Shown piece by piece: positions 35,301-43,706 of a stretch of 64,000 nucleotides of DNA. The DNA lies in contig CAIQWJ010000070.1 of NCBI GenBank assembly GCA_903875575.1, positions 31,868-95,867 on the forward strand, written 5' to 3'. Positions within the stretch are counted from its first letter, which is position 1. Every line of letters starts with the position of its first letter. Under the pieces are notes generated by a model that worked only from the letters and a program-made list of their open reading frames with translations, was not told where the DNA came from and made no database searches. A program made the translations under genes and the position numbers. The DNA is from an uncultured Acidobacteriia bacterium (GTDB taxonomy: Bacteria > Acidobacteriota > Terriglobia > Bryobacterales > Bryobacteraceae).

Positions 35301-35767
35301 TTTTGGTCGGCGGCTGGTCGGTGCAGAGCCAGCAGATCATCCACTCCGGCACCCCCCTGGCCGTCACGCAGGGCACTAACGCCAACACGGGTTGCAATGG
35401 CTGCACGCAGCTGCCCACAGCCACCGGCGTTTCGGCACAGACCACCGGTTCGGTGGACGATCGCATCAACAACTGGGTCAATGCCGCAGCTTTCACCCAG
35501 ACCCCGGCGTTTGCTTTCGGCAACGTCAGCCCCCGCATCAATGTCTACAGCCCGCCACTGTTCAATATCGATGCCTCGCTGTTCAAGACCCTCACGGTGA
35601 AGGAGTACTATAAGTTCCAGTTCCGTGCTGAGGCTCTCAACCTGACCAACACTGTATTGTTCGCCTCGCCCGCCCTCAACGTGAGCAGCCCGAGCACCTT
35701 CGGTGTCATTACCAGCCAGACGAACTTCCCGCGCCTGATCCAGCTCGGGGTGCACATCACGTTCTAA
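32324..35767 (+). CDS. Oar-like TonB-dependent outer-membrane receptor 1
   Basis: 1147 residues from the ATG at 32324, which has CAGGAG just upstream; the open frame from 32231 includes leader sequence. Signal peptide (about 1-22), then a carboxypeptidase-regulatory-like domain (GSLRGRVTDPKDDVVPTAKI, GEYSFPALNPSTYSLTVEAA; about 27-105). A plug region follows (NYTLDGISITDSTNRA, VQANTYDASMGRTGGGVFN) and a large beta-barrel ends in VHITF, the BAM-type terminal Phe. It imports an unknown ligand with TonB energy. The TonB box is not obvious. A 760-residue antisense frame lies over it and is a shadow. Confidence 0.93.
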   Translation: MRLVYMSVVLSALICSPLLQAQSFQGSLRGRVTDPKDDVVPTAKITLTEQATSVASTTVSNDKGEYSFPALNPSTYSLTVEAAGFKKIEKKGIVIATQTAVTQDAKLEIGQVTETINVTAEAELLATSEASTGSVIDRDKLEDLPNLGRNPFILARLSEAVVWAGNPKFSRMEDQTGSSQISIAGGPVQANNYTLDGISITDSTNRAVIIPDQESVGEMKVQANTYDASMGRTGGGVFNTTMRSGQNRMHGSLFGAARETAWLANNFFANRAGQPIADSTFKNYGDSLGGPIRIPKVYDGRNKSFFFVTTEGYRQFDANSAALSVPTGLEKIGDFSQSLTAKNSAGVQGLWLMYDPTTTNLTTGARTPFTNNTIPLSMRSPIGLKLASYYPTPNQPTPSYGAANYIYSISTQDRADQGTFKVDHQFTSWLRASGSYLHYGSQEPSNQTFPGSIATPGQTIIYRHVDATQANATATLSPTTVLTARFGFNRFPDYEPKFSKGFQLATLGFPSSLDALTSGTSAFPSITNGEMAAYGGGTTSWTVYHSTTANIELAKFMGKHSLKAGIEWRLIADASQTPTGPSSFVFASGFTSQSAAKTVNSTGGALASMLLGYPGSGTAAGGSITLGTKYNDFVHYAAFFIQDDYRVTPKLTLNLGFRGERETNLAEADNKYFIDADLTKANPLQTSIPSLTLMGQARYAGVNGNPTHAGNPLALKVGPRFGFAYTINPKTVVRGGIGIFWIPQSFSAQDATGYSQTTSIVGSTNGGYTPASTLANPYPNGLLPVSGNSLGALAAVGQSINATDPGMRSAGYVEQMSLDFQRQLDKKTSFQFGYIGSHTLKQALNINVNQLNPGYFSLGAAGLNKQVANPFYGLVPNTLSLGSSPLIAQSNLLLPYPQYTNVNLSTPMGRSTYYAFYLKGTRRLTAGLTLNATYTWSRAMGISTIQNYDAPIIPQAWARLSTDQPNSYSMSMTYALPFGKGKSFLSNNKVLDLLVGGWSVQSQQIIHSGTPLAVTQGTNANTGCNGCTQLPTATGVSAQTTGSVDDRINNWVNAAAFTQTPAFAFGNVSPRINVYSPPLFNIDASLFKTLTVKEYYKFQFRAEALNLTNTVLFASPALNVSSPSTFGVITSQTNFPRLIQLGVHITF

Positions 35768-35791
35768 GGCTGACCGATCACTTGCAGAAAC

Positions 35792-35821
35792 GAAGGGGAC
35801 CGGCTTGCCGGTCCCCTTCTC
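35792..35821 (+). terminator. Intrinsic terminator after receptor 1
   Basis: GAAGGGGACCGG-CTTG-CCGGTCCCCTTC (12-bp perfect stem) followed by a short T/C run. Confidence 0.85.
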
Positions 35822-36116
35822 TGCGTTTGAATGCTGATTTCAGCGACAACCTGTGCCGGATAGAATGCTCCAGACCAGATTTCTCCATCAAAAGTTTCTA
35901 TCCTCTCGTTTACAGACTTCGCTTCCCACTACGCAACGGCCTGACGCATCGCTCTGTGATAAATCGCTCTAAGTCCTTGTTTAGATGAAGTTTTGCACTG
36001 TAACCTGTCTGGCTGCCAAAACGCCCGCTCGAGAACCATTAGCCGGCGAAGCCCGAATACCGCCCGTACAACCGTATTTTTCCCGCTGCCAGCCCAGCCT
36101 GCGCCGTCTACGTTTC
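35822..36116. other. Intergenic stretch without recognisable gene
   Basis: About 295 bp between the receptor 1 terminator and the receptor 2 promoter. Short frames on both strands have no protein-like composition or ribosome site. I see no tRNA, repeat or transposon end. It may be decayed sequence left from duplication. Confidence 0.5.
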
Positions 36117-36144
36117 TTGACAAATTTCGTACTGATGTTATCCT
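36117..36144 (+). promoter_or_regulatory. Sigma-70-type promoter of Oar-like receptor 2
   Basis: TTGACA (36117-36122), 16-nt spacer, TATCCT (36139-36144). TTGACAAAT and the CAATTCAGAGACGCGCC that follows resemble the corresponding part upstream of receptor 1. Confidence 0.65.
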
Positions 36145-36422
36145 TAACTCAATTCAGAGACGCGCCTTGCAGCGTAAGTCTATTTTCCCGGCTTCAGTCC
36201 AGAACCGGGCTTTCCAAATCAGGGGTAGTCCTGTAACAACGGGTTCCGGCTACCGATCATTGACTTTGCAATTACCTGTACGCCGCACCTGCCTTCAAGT
36301 GCGCTGAGTTGTTCCTGCATCCGACGTGCATTGTCCGCACCCGGATTTCTTTCCTTCCACGCTGAACAGAGGACCGCCTTGCGTTCCAGCAAGTATCACC
36401 ACATTCAGGAGACTCAAACTTC
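36145..36422 (+). ncRNA. Leader L5 of Oar-like receptor 2
   Basis: P1-like hairpin ACGC/GCGT (36160-36175, 8-nt loop as in L1 and L2), P2-like CCCGG/CCGGG (36187-36209), P3-like CAGG/CCTG (36220-36233) with TAGTCC across loop and stem. Closer to the gene, CCGACGTGCATTGTCCGCAC (36321-36340) with hairpin GTGC/GCAC matches L4 almost base for base, as does the CAGGAGACTCAA before the start. The P1 loop length and order agree with L1-L3 but primary sequence does not, so the wider relation is tentative. Confidence 0.5.
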
Positions 36423-39400
36423 ATGCGAATAACGCGACTTATATGTCTGCCCGTTCTATTTTCCGCACTGGTCTTTGCCCAATCCCAGGGTTCATTAAGA
36501 GGACGAGTGACGGACCCGAAGGAATCGGTCATCCCGGCCGCAAAAATCACGCTCATTCAGGAAGCGACGTCCGTTTCCCGAAGCACTGTCTCGAACGATC
36601 AGGGCGAATATTCTTTCCCCTCGGTCGCGCCCGGCACTTACACTGTTCAGGCGGAATCGCCAGGCTTCAAGCTCACGGCGAATAAGGGCGTCGTCATCTC
36701 CACCCAGACGTCCCTCACACTCGATGTGAAGCTGGAACTGGGCCAGGTAACGGAAACCATCAACGTCACCGAAGCGGCGCCGCTGCTGGAAGCTGCTGAA
36801 GCCTCCACAGGTCAGGTTCTCGACCGCGACAAACTGGAAGACCTCCCGAACCTCGGCCGCAACCCCTTCATCCTCTCCCGCTTGACCCAGACCGTCGTGT
36901 GGACTGGCAACCCCAAGTTTGACCGCATGCAGGATCAGTCCGGTTCGTCGCAGATCTCCATTGCCGGCGGCCCGGTACAGGCCAACAACTACACGCTGGA
37001 CGGCATCTCCATCACCGACTCCACCAATCGAGCCACTATCATCCCCGCGCAGGAAGCAGTGCAGGAAGTGAAGGTTCAGGCCAACACCTATGACGCTGAA
37101 ATGGGACGTACCGGTGGCGGTGTCTTCAACACCACGCTTCGCTCCGGCACCAATCGTCTCCACGGCAGCGCCTTCGGCCTGATTCGTGAAACCCAGTGGC
37201 TCGCCAACAACTTCTTCGCCAACCGCGCAGGCCAGGCGATTCCCGATCAGCCCTTCAAAAACTACGGCGATTCTCTCGGCGGCCCGGTCTGGATTCCGAA
37301 AATCTACAACGGCAAAAATAAGACGTTCTTCTTCGTCACCACCGAAGGCTATCGCCAGTTTGACGCGGCCTCCAGTTCCATGGCGGTCCCCACCGCGCTC
37401 GAAAAGACCGGCGATTTTTCGCTGAGCAAGGCGGCTCCCACGGTTGCGGGCGGCGGCCTCCAGATCATGTACGATCCGATGAGCACCAACCTGACCACGG
37501 GCGCACGCACGCCGTTCACGGGTAATGTCCTTCCCAAGAGCCTGCTCAGCCCCATTGGCCTGGCCATGGCGTCTTACTATCCCGACCCCAACGGTGCCAG
37601 CGCGTACTACGGCTCCAATAACTTCACCTCCACGGTCCGTGCCTTCAATCGCGCCGATCAGGGCACTTACAAACTGGACCACGAACTCTTCTCGTGGTTT
37701 AAGGCTTCGCTCTCTTATCTCCACTACGGCAGCCAGGAGCCCAGCAACCGGTGGTTCCCGAACCAGACAGGCACACCAAATCAGGGCGTCATCTACCGCA
37801 AAACGGATGCCACGCAGGCGAACGGCACCATCACCCTTTCGCCAACAACCGTTGCAGCCGTTCGCTTCGGCTATAACCGCTTCCCGAACTTCACGCCGCC
37901 CATCAGCAAGGGCTTCCGCCTGACGCAGCTTGGCTTCCCGGCATCGGTAGACGCACTGACGCCCGCTTACCCTGCCTTCCCCAGCATCACGACCGGTGAA
38001 TTCGCCAACTATGGCGGCGGCACCACCAGCCAGCAGGTTTACTACTCCACCAGCTACAACGCTTCCGTCACGAAGTTTCTGGGCAAGCAGAGCGTTAAGG
38101 TTGGTTTTGACTATCGCGCCATTCACGAAGACGCCATTACCAGCCAGGGCCCCAGCAGCTTTGGCTTCACCTCAGGCTTCACCTCGCAGACTCCTCTCAA
38201 GACGGTCAACGGCACCGGTGGCGGCCTTGCCACCATGCTCCTCGGTTATCCAGTCAGCGGCAGCGTTGCTCTCGGTACCAACTTCTTTAACTACGTCAAA
38301 TACTCGGCGTTCTTTATTGAAGACGATTACCGCATCACTCCCAAGCTGACCCTGAACTTCGGCTTCCGCGGCGAGCACGAAACCAATCCTGCCGACGTGA
38401 ACAACAAGTTCCAGATCGGTGCCGATCTCAACGCCGTGAATCCGCTCCAGTCCGCTATCCCGAGTCTGGTCCTCAAAGGCGCGTTTCAGTACGCCGGCGT
38501 TGGTGGCAATCCCAACCACGCAGGCAATCCGCTGGGTCTCAAGCTTGGACCGCGCTTCGGCTTCGCCTACTCGGTCAACTCCAAGACCGTCATCCGCGGC
38601 GGCTTCGGCATCTTCTGGATTCCGCAGTCGTTCACCACCCAGAACGCTGCCGGTTACTCCTTCACCACCAGCATCACGTCGTCGATTAACAATAACTTCA
38701 CGCCGTTTGCAACGCTCAACAATCCGTATCCGAGCGGCCTCACGCAGCCGGTCGGCAACTCGCTGGGCGCTCTGACCAATATCGGCTCTACCCTCACGGC
38801 CGTCGATCCGGGCAACCGCTCGCCGGGCTATGTGGAGCAGATGTCGTTTGACGGGCAGCGCGAATTGACCAAGTCGACCATGATCTCGGGCGGCTACATC
38901 GGTTCCCATACCCTGAAACAGCCCTTCAACATCGCACTGAACGAGCTGAATCCGGCCAACTACGCGCTCGGCGCTTCCGGCCTCAACAAGTCGGTTGCCA
39001 ACCCGTTCTTCGGCATCGCACCGAAGACCACTTCCCTCGGAACCAGCTCGACGATTTCTCAGTCCACGCTGCTCACTCCGTATCCGGCCTATACCTCGGT
39101 TTCGCTCTCGTCCCCGATGGGCCGGTCCACCTACTACGCCTTCTACGGCAAAATCAATCAGCGCCTCAGCCAGGGCCTCACCCTGCTGGCCACTTACACG
39201 TGGTCCCGTAACATGACCCTGACCGCTCCGGAAACCTACTACTCGCCGATCATCCCGCAGGGCTGGGGCCGTGCCGCCACGGATACCCCGAATAACTTCT
39301 CCCTTGCGGTGACTTACCAGTTGCCGTTCGGCAAGGGCAAGACGTTCCTCTCCCACAGCAAACTGCTCGATCTCGCAGTGGGCGGCTGGACGACCAACGC

Positions 39401-39833
39401 CACCACCCTGATCCACTCCGGCAGCCCGCTGAGCGTGACGCAGAACAACAACAGCACGGGTTGCAACGGCTGCTCACAGCGTCCCAACGCCACAGGCATC
39501 GACCCCACAACCACCGGCTCCATCGATCAGCGTATCGATGGCTGGCTCAATCCGGCCGCTTTCTCTCAGGCCGCCGCCTACACCTACGGCAACCTGAGTT
39601 CCACCATCCCCGTGTACGGGCCTGGTATGTTCAATGTTGACGCGTCGATGTTCAAGACCTTCACGTTCAAGGAAAACTACAAGATGCAGTTCCGGGCCGA
39701 AGCGCTCAACCTCACCAATACGGTGCTGTTTGCGAATCCGGTCACGAACATCAACACCAGCACCTTCGGCACCATCACCAGCCAGACGAATTATCCCCGT
39801 CTGATCCAGCTGGGCTTCCGGTTTACTTTCTAA
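36423..39833 (+). CDS. Oar-like TonB-dependent outer-membrane receptor 2
   Basis: 1136 residues, a close paralogue of receptor 1 along its whole length. Signal peptide MRITRLICLPVLFSALVFA, regulatory-like domain (GSLRGRVTDPKESVIPAAKI, GEYSFPSVAPGTYTVQAESP), plug (NYTLDGISITDSTNRA, AEMGRTGGGVFNTTLRSG) and beta-barrel ending GFRFTF. The most variable segments are the presumed extracellular loops, so the two may differ in ligand. Each has its own promoter, leader and terminator, so they are separate transcription units despite the tandem order. Confidence 0.93.
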   Translation: MRITRLICLPVLFSALVFAQSQGSLRGRVTDPKESVIPAAKITLIQEATSVSRSTVSNDQGEYSFPSVAPGTYTVQAESPGFKLTANKGVVISTQTSLTLDVKLELGQVTETINVTEAAPLLEAAEASTGQVLDRDKLEDLPNLGRNPFILSRLTQTVVWTGNPKFDRMQDQSGSSQISIAGGPVQANNYTLDGISITDSTNRATIIPAQEAVQEVKVQANTYDAEMGRTGGGVFNTTLRSGTNRLHGSAFGLIRETQWLANNFFANRAGQAIPDQPFKNYGDSLGGPVWIPKIYNGKNKTFFFVTTEGYRQFDAASSSMAVPTALEKTGDFSLSKAAPTVAGGGLQIMYDPMSTNLTTGARTPFTGNVLPKSLLSPIGLAMASYYPDPNGASAYYGSNNFTSTVRAFNRADQGTYKLDHELFSWFKASLSYLHYGSQEPSNRWFPNQTGTPNQGVIYRKTDATQANGTITLSPTTVAAVRFGYNRFPNFTPPISKGFRLTQLGFPASVDALTPAYPAFPSITTGEFANYGGGTTSQQVYYSTSYNASVTKFLGKQSVKVGFDYRAIHEDAITSQGPSSFGFTSGFTSQTPLKTVNGTGGGLATMLLGYPVSGSVALGTNFFNYVKYSAFFIEDDYRITPKLTLNFGFRGEHETNPADVNNKFQIGADLNAVNPLQSAIPSLVLKGAFQYAGVGGNPNHAGNPLGLKLGPRFGFAYSVNSKTVIRGGFGIFWIPQSFTTQNAAGYSFTTSITSSINNNFTPFATLNNPYPSGLTQPVGNSLGALTNIGSTLTAVDPGNRSPGYVEQMSFDGQRELTKSTMISGGYIGSHTLKQPFNIALNELNPANYALGASGLNKSVANPFFGIAPKTTSLGTSSTISQSTLLTPYPAYTSVSLSSPMGRSTYYAFYGKINQRLSQGLTLLATYTWSRNMTLTAPETYYSPIIPQGWGRAATDTPNNFSLAVTYQLPFGKGKTFLSHSKLLDLAVGGWTTNATTLIHSGSPLSVTQNNNSTGCNGCSQRPNATGIDPTTTGSIDQRIDGWLNPAAFSQAAAYTYGNLSSTIPVYGPGMFNVDASMFKTFTFKENYKMQFRAEALNLTNTVLFANPVTNINTSTFGTITSQTNYPRLIQLGFRFTF

Positions 39834-39850
39834 CCGGATGTAACAAGCGG

Positions 39851-39881
39851 GAGGGGGTCGGGAGAACCGGCCCCCTCACAC
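39851..39881 (+). terminator. Intrinsic terminator after receptor 2
   Basis: An 11-bp GC-rich stem (39851-39861 with 39867-39877), loop GAGAA, followed by ACACTTTC; the T-run is short. Confidence 0.75.
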
Positions 39882-40007
39882 TTTCACTTCGCGCTTCCCT
39901 GACCCTGTCGATTTCCCCGCCCCGTCCCGCATCCCGGAGAGCTCCGCGCTCCTCACGCCCCGCCGCTCAGTTCACACACAAACTGTAACCAAACGGAGAA
40001 CTCAGGC

Positions 40008-40514
40008 ATGCGACCCGGAAGACCCACCAACGAACTCATACTGACTGATGACCAGCGCAAAGCGCTGGAGGCCTGGATCCGCCGCCCGAAGTGCGCGCAG
40101 GCCCTGGCACGGCGAGCCCGTATCGTGCTGATGTGCGCAAGCGGACTCAGCAACACGGATGTCGCGGCCGAACTCGGCGTCACCTACCAGACCGTTGGGA
40201 AATGGCGGCAGCGTTTTATCGAAAAAGGTCCTGATGGTCTTCGCGACGAACCCCGTCCCGGTACGCCCCGCAAACTGAAAGATGTCGATGTCGAACGCGT
40301 GTTAACGCTCACTCGGGAGCCAGCCCCCGCGGGTGCCGTCCAATGGTCTGCCCGCTCACTGGCCAAAGAATGCGGTTTGAGCCACGCCACCATCCATCGC
40401 ATATGGACGGCCTTCAACATCCGGCGCAGACGAGTCGCGGGTCGCGGCCGTCGTGGCCTGATCTCCGGAGGAGCTTCACCTGTCGCCTTCCCAACTGGCT
40501 TTGGGACAAGCTGA
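40008..40514 (+). pseudogene. IS630-type transposase fragment (helix-turn-helix part only)
   Basis: 168 residues. The first 135 match the N-terminal helix-turn-helix region of IS630 (Tc1/mariner-type) transposases: RARIVLMCASGLSNTDVAAE, VTYQTVGKWRQRFIEKGPDG, LRDEPRPGTPRKL and LSHATIHRIWTAFNIRRRR. The DDE catalytic domain that should follow is missing and the frame ends in about 30 unrelated residues. Intact relatives are about 340 residues. No terminal inverted repeats were recognised. A good ribosome site (GGAG) remains, so a truncated DNA-binding protein could still be made. Confidence 0.8.
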
Positions 40515-40519
40515 TTCCG

Positions 40520-42469
40520 TTACTTCGCGGAGGTTTTCAGCCGCTCCAGATCTTCCGGCCGGAGCGCCGCCGCTGAGCCACTGTATGCCGTTCCCCCAAC
40601 GGGCTGCGAGTCGTGTCCCGAATCTTTGTCAATCATCTCCAGCCAGATATCTCCCATAAATGTCGCCCGCAGCCTGACGCTTTCAAGAATCGAGAAGCCC
40701 TCGGCCCCCCACGCCACCCCGCCCGCCGCAGGCAGCACCACAAATCGAACCGGCTCGCTCAGCGCGGCACCGCCTGAAATCCTCACCATGCCCTCATGCA
40801 AACCAGGTACGGCACTTCCGCTGAACACCCGAAACGTGATCTCGCGCGCCACCGACGCGCCCACGCTCACCGTTAGTTTCTCCGGCGAGAACTCCAGGCC
40901 GGGTGCATTGAGTGCCACATCAAATGTCCGAATCTCCGGCGCGTTGTTGCGGATAGAAAGCGTGATCTCGCGGCCCGGTTTCTGATTCACCGGCACCGTC
41001 GCGGGCGTCACAGCCGCTGTGGAACCAGCAGCCACGCGCACCGACACGGCATCCGCAAAACTCACAGTTACTGCCGGCAGCAGACGCAGCTGTGCGTGGC
41101 TCAACTGCATGCCGTCCGCCTCAATCGAAAGCTGCGCAACATCCCCTGCAACCGCCGTTGCAGGCACGCTCACGTTGTAGACGACCATCACCGGCTTATC
41201 TTTATCCTCCGGGGGCGTCGCCAGACTCACCGGCGGTTTCTCCGGTATCACCGGCACCACAGTCATTTCCGCACTCGTGCGAACACGCGAACGCGCTGCC
41301 ACTCCAGGCGGTGAAAATTCGGCATGCAGATGGCTGGTCTCGCCGATAATCAGCGCCGGCGGGTTCTGAAAGAACGCCGTCGCCGCCGGAGCGTCCACAG
41401 CAAGGGCCACGCGTACCCGTCCGGTCTTCGCGTTCCCCGCTGGAATCGGTAACCGCGCGCGCTGCGTCTTCGGATCCCAGTCGAAAATCGCCGGACGCCC
41501 CCCGGCAACCAGCGGCCCCACAGGTTCGTGCGAAAGTTGCAGTACAGCCTCTCCCGGCGTCGCAGTCGTAAACTCCATCGCCAGAATGCCGTTCTCGTAT
41601 TCCATGTCCGTCAGTTCCGCGGTCGCGTAAATGAGATGGTCGGAAGGTGCAAAACCATTGCAGCCCACGCACAGCGGACCCGCCGTCAGAGGAATATTCA
41701 CAGGCAGCCAAAGCACATCACGCCCCGGCACCGCAATGGACGCCAGCGCAATGGCCCGTTGCACAGCCGGATACAGAACGCGGATGTCCCCCTTCCACGC
41801 CGCTGCGGAATCGTTGACAATAGCAGCCATGGAAATCGGCGGACCCTTTTCGGAGACGAACTGGCGCACCGCAACACCATCCGCCGCAACCGCTGTCCGA
41901 GCGCCGGAAACCTCAGGCAGTGACGCCAATGTTGCTCCCCAGAATCGCGCCAACTGCGCTTCCCGCCGTATCAACGCAGCACCAACGCCCTCCGATCCCG
42001 CAAGCGTGATCCCGCCCGCGCGGTACGGGCTCAGTGTCTCGAATACATCCGTCCAGAGGATCGATGGAGCCCCACCCACCAAAAGCTTTCGCTCGGCAGC
42101 CAGTGCGCCAGTGTCCAGAGCCGAAATCCGTGCAACCCCCGCCAATGGCTCCGTCAGGGGTCCGCCGTGGGCCTTCGTCAGCGCCTGCAAACCCTCCGGC
42201 ACCACGCCCTCCAGATCGGCTTCCAGGCCCAGACGCCGCACAATACGGATCACGTCATCCAGTTGCGCGTCATCCCGCGGCACCGCCAGGCTGACGTGCG
42301 TAATCCCCATGTCCTTCAGCCCCGCCAGTTGCCGCACCCAGCCCTGTCGCGGGAGCTCGGCATAGCGAAACTCCACTGACATCGTCCAGCCGAAAAGCGA
42401 ACTCGCGGCCAGCAGCGTCAACCCAGACAGTCTGCGGAGACGGGCACTACTTGCGAACACGATAGTCAC
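40520..42469 (-). CDS. Large secreted hypothetical protein with TIM-barrel-like N-terminus
   Basis: 649 residues from a GTG, overlapping the end of the DnaC-like gene by 23 bp. A signal-like segment (LSGLTLLAASSLFGWTMS, about 14-31) is followed by a region that looks like part of a TIM barrel (RQLAGLKDMGITHVSLAVPR), then several beta-sandwich-like repeats with NEW/IgG-like spacing (FSPEKLTVSVGASVAREITF). No glycosidase catalytic pair can be assigned. It is probably an extracytoplasmic protein; function unknown. Confidence 0.7.
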   Translation of the reverse strand: MTIVFASSARLRRLSGLTLLAASSLFGWTMSVEFRYAELPRQGWVRQLAGLKDMGITHVSLAVPRDDAQLDDVIRIVRRLGLEADLEGVVPEGLQALTKAHGGPLTEPLAGVARISALDTGALAAERKLLVGGAPSILWTDVFETLSPYRAGGITLAGSEGVGAALIRREAQLARFWGATLASLPEVSGARTAVAADGVAVRQFVSEKGPPISMAAIVNDSAAAWKGDIRVLYPAVQRAIALASIAVPGRDVLWLPVNIPLTAGPLCVGCNGFAPSDHLIYATAELTDMEYENGILAMEFTTATPGEAVLQLSHEPVGPLVAGGRPAIFDWDPKTQRARLPIPAGNAKTGRVRVALAVDAPAATAFFQNPPALIIGETSHLHAEFSPPGVAARSRVRTSAEMTVVPVIPEKPPVSLATPPEDKDKPVMVVYNVSVPATAVAGDVAQLSIEADGMQLSHAQLRLLPAVTVSFADAVSVRVAAGSTAAVTPATVPVNQKPGREITLSIRNNAPEIRTFDVALNAPGLEFSPEKLTVSVGASVAREITFRVFSGSAVPGLHEGMVRISGGAALSEPVRFVVLPAAGGVAWGAEGFSILESVRLRATFMGDIWLEMIDKDSGHDSQPVGGTAYSGSAAALRPEDLERLKTSAK

Positions 42470-43190
42470 CGAGCGACGGCATCCGGATCACCTTGCACAT
42501 CTCAAACAGGCGCGACCGCGCTCGCGGTCCGATGCGCTCCGCCAGCGTGGTCCGATGATCCACCTTACCGGAACCCGCACCCTCATACGTCACATAGCCG
42601 GCATCGGGATCGATGAGATTCGTCGTCGCAATCAGCGGCTTCCGGAAATTGCAGCGCGCCGTAATAATCGAGGTCACTGTGTCCTCCACCCAGTCGGTGA
42701 CACGATGCGCCCCCAGATCGTCCAGCAGCAGAACTTCTTTATCCATCGCCACCCGGTAAGCTTCCTTATCGCTCGTTTGCGACGTCGGATCGAAACTCGA
42801 CCGAATGCGATCCAGCAGATTCTGGTAATCGAAGAACAGCCCCTCAAAACCCTTGGCCAGAATGGCACGAAACGCCGCCACCGCCAGGTGCGTCTTGCCC
42901 GACCCCGGATCTCCCATCAGCAGCAACCCAGGCTTCGCTGGATTCGGAAAATCGCGCGCATACGCGCGCACAGCAAGAAAGACCTTTGTCAGTTCGCCAT
43001 CGTGCAGAGTGGAAAAGTTATCGAAAGAGGCGTTCTTGTAAAGAGGCGGCAGATCTGATTCCGCAATCACACGCCCGGCGCGCTCCACAGCCACGCACTC
43101 GCACCGCACAGCGCCGGAGATCTCTTCGCGCTCCACAATCTTCCAGCCGGTACCATTGCAGTTCGGACAAACAGCGGCCATAGTTGCCAT
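42447..43190 (-). CDS. DnaC/DnaI-like AAA+ ATPase with N-terminal zinc finger
   Basis: 247 residues. Cys8, Cys11, Cys30 and Cys32 form an N-terminal zinc finger (CPNCNGTGW, RCEC). The AAA+ core has Walker A GDPGSGKT (93-100) and Walker B LLLDDLG (154-160), then sensor-type ATTNLID. This matches helicase loaders DnaC/DnaI and IstB. There is no IstA transposase beside it, so a helicase loader is more likely than an IS21 helper. It lies 66 bp after the biotin carrier gene and is probably transcribed with it. Confidence 0.85.
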   Translation of the reverse strand: MATMAAVCPNCNGTGWKIVEREEISGAVRCECVAVERAGRVIAESDLPPLYKNASFDNFSTLHDGELTKVFLAVRAYARDFPNPAKPGLLLMGDPGSGKTHLAVAAFRAILAKGFEGLFFDYQNLLDRIRSSFDPTSQTSDKEAYRVAMDKEVLLLDDLGAHRVTDWVEDTVTSIITARCNFRKPLIATTNLIDPDAGYVTYEGAGSGKVDHRTTLAERIGPRARSRLFEMCKVIRMPSLGDYRVRK

Positions 43191-43256
43191 CGCTCTATTA
43201 TCGCGCCGGGTCTCCCGCTGCGATGGGTACCGCTTCGAATTCTTCGCCGACCGCCG

Positions 43257-43706
43257 TTACGAATTCACCGCCGGCTCAATCACCGCCAGCACGCCCCCCG
43301 CCACCACGCTGTCGTTCTCTTTCACCTGAATCGACGAAACCCGCCCCGCGCGCGGCGCTTTCATCTCGTTCTGCATCTTCATCGCTTCCACGACAACAAT
43401 TCCCTGCCCCGCCTCCACCTCGTCCCCCACCGCCGCCATAATGCGCACCACTTTGCCGGGCATCGGGGCCAGGATCGCCGCGCGACCCTGGCCACCCGCT
43501 GCATCGCCCGAACGTTTCCATTGGCGCGGGTCGTCGACGTGGTAGTCGAAATGCCGTTTCCCGACAGCTACCTGTCCGGCCCCGACCCGCACCTCATACG
43601 ACGACCCTTCCACCAGAATCGAGTACACCCCTGGTTCTACTTCTACAGCCGTATTGTGCGAAACAGGACTGACGACTTCACCATCAATCCGAATGACCGG
43701 TTTCAT
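43257..43706 (-). CDS. Biotin carboxyl carrier protein
   Basis: 149 residues. The biotinyl domain occupies the C-terminal 75 residues with VVEAMKMQNEMKAP; Lys110 is the biotinylation site. The N-terminal 70 residues resemble the BT-like region of acyl-CoA carboxylase alpha chains. Its ATG overlaps the accC stop (ATGA, 43703-43706), so the two make a split alpha subunit of an acetyl- or propionyl-CoA carboxylase. No carboxyltransferase is in the window. Confidence 0.93.
   Translation of the reverse strand: MKPVIRIDGEVVSPVSHNTAVEVEPGVYSILVEGSSYEVRVGAGQVAVGKRHFDYHVDDPRQWKRSGDAAGGQGRAAILAPMPGKVVRIMAAVGDEVEAGQGIVVVEAMKMQNEMKAPRAGRVSSIQVKENDSVVAGGVLAVIEPAVNS

Noticed and set aside
33473..35755. 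760-residue open frame on the minus strand across receptor 1, with similar long antisense frames across receptor 2 (36495-38126, 38172-39416) and receptor 3 (49634-51142)
   Set aside because: The plus-strand products are clear Oar-like receptors. The antisense frames give low-complexity Gly/Ala/Val/Arg-rich sequence without domains, as expected from GC-rich codon bias.
35822..36116. Small genes in the gap between receptors 1 and 2
   Set aside because: Frames of about 64-100 codons on both strands lack ribosome sites and protein-like composition.
42447..43190. IS21 helper gene istB
   Set aside because: No istA and no terminal repeats nearby; the N-terminal zinc finger and operon context fit a DnaC/DnaI-like loader better.
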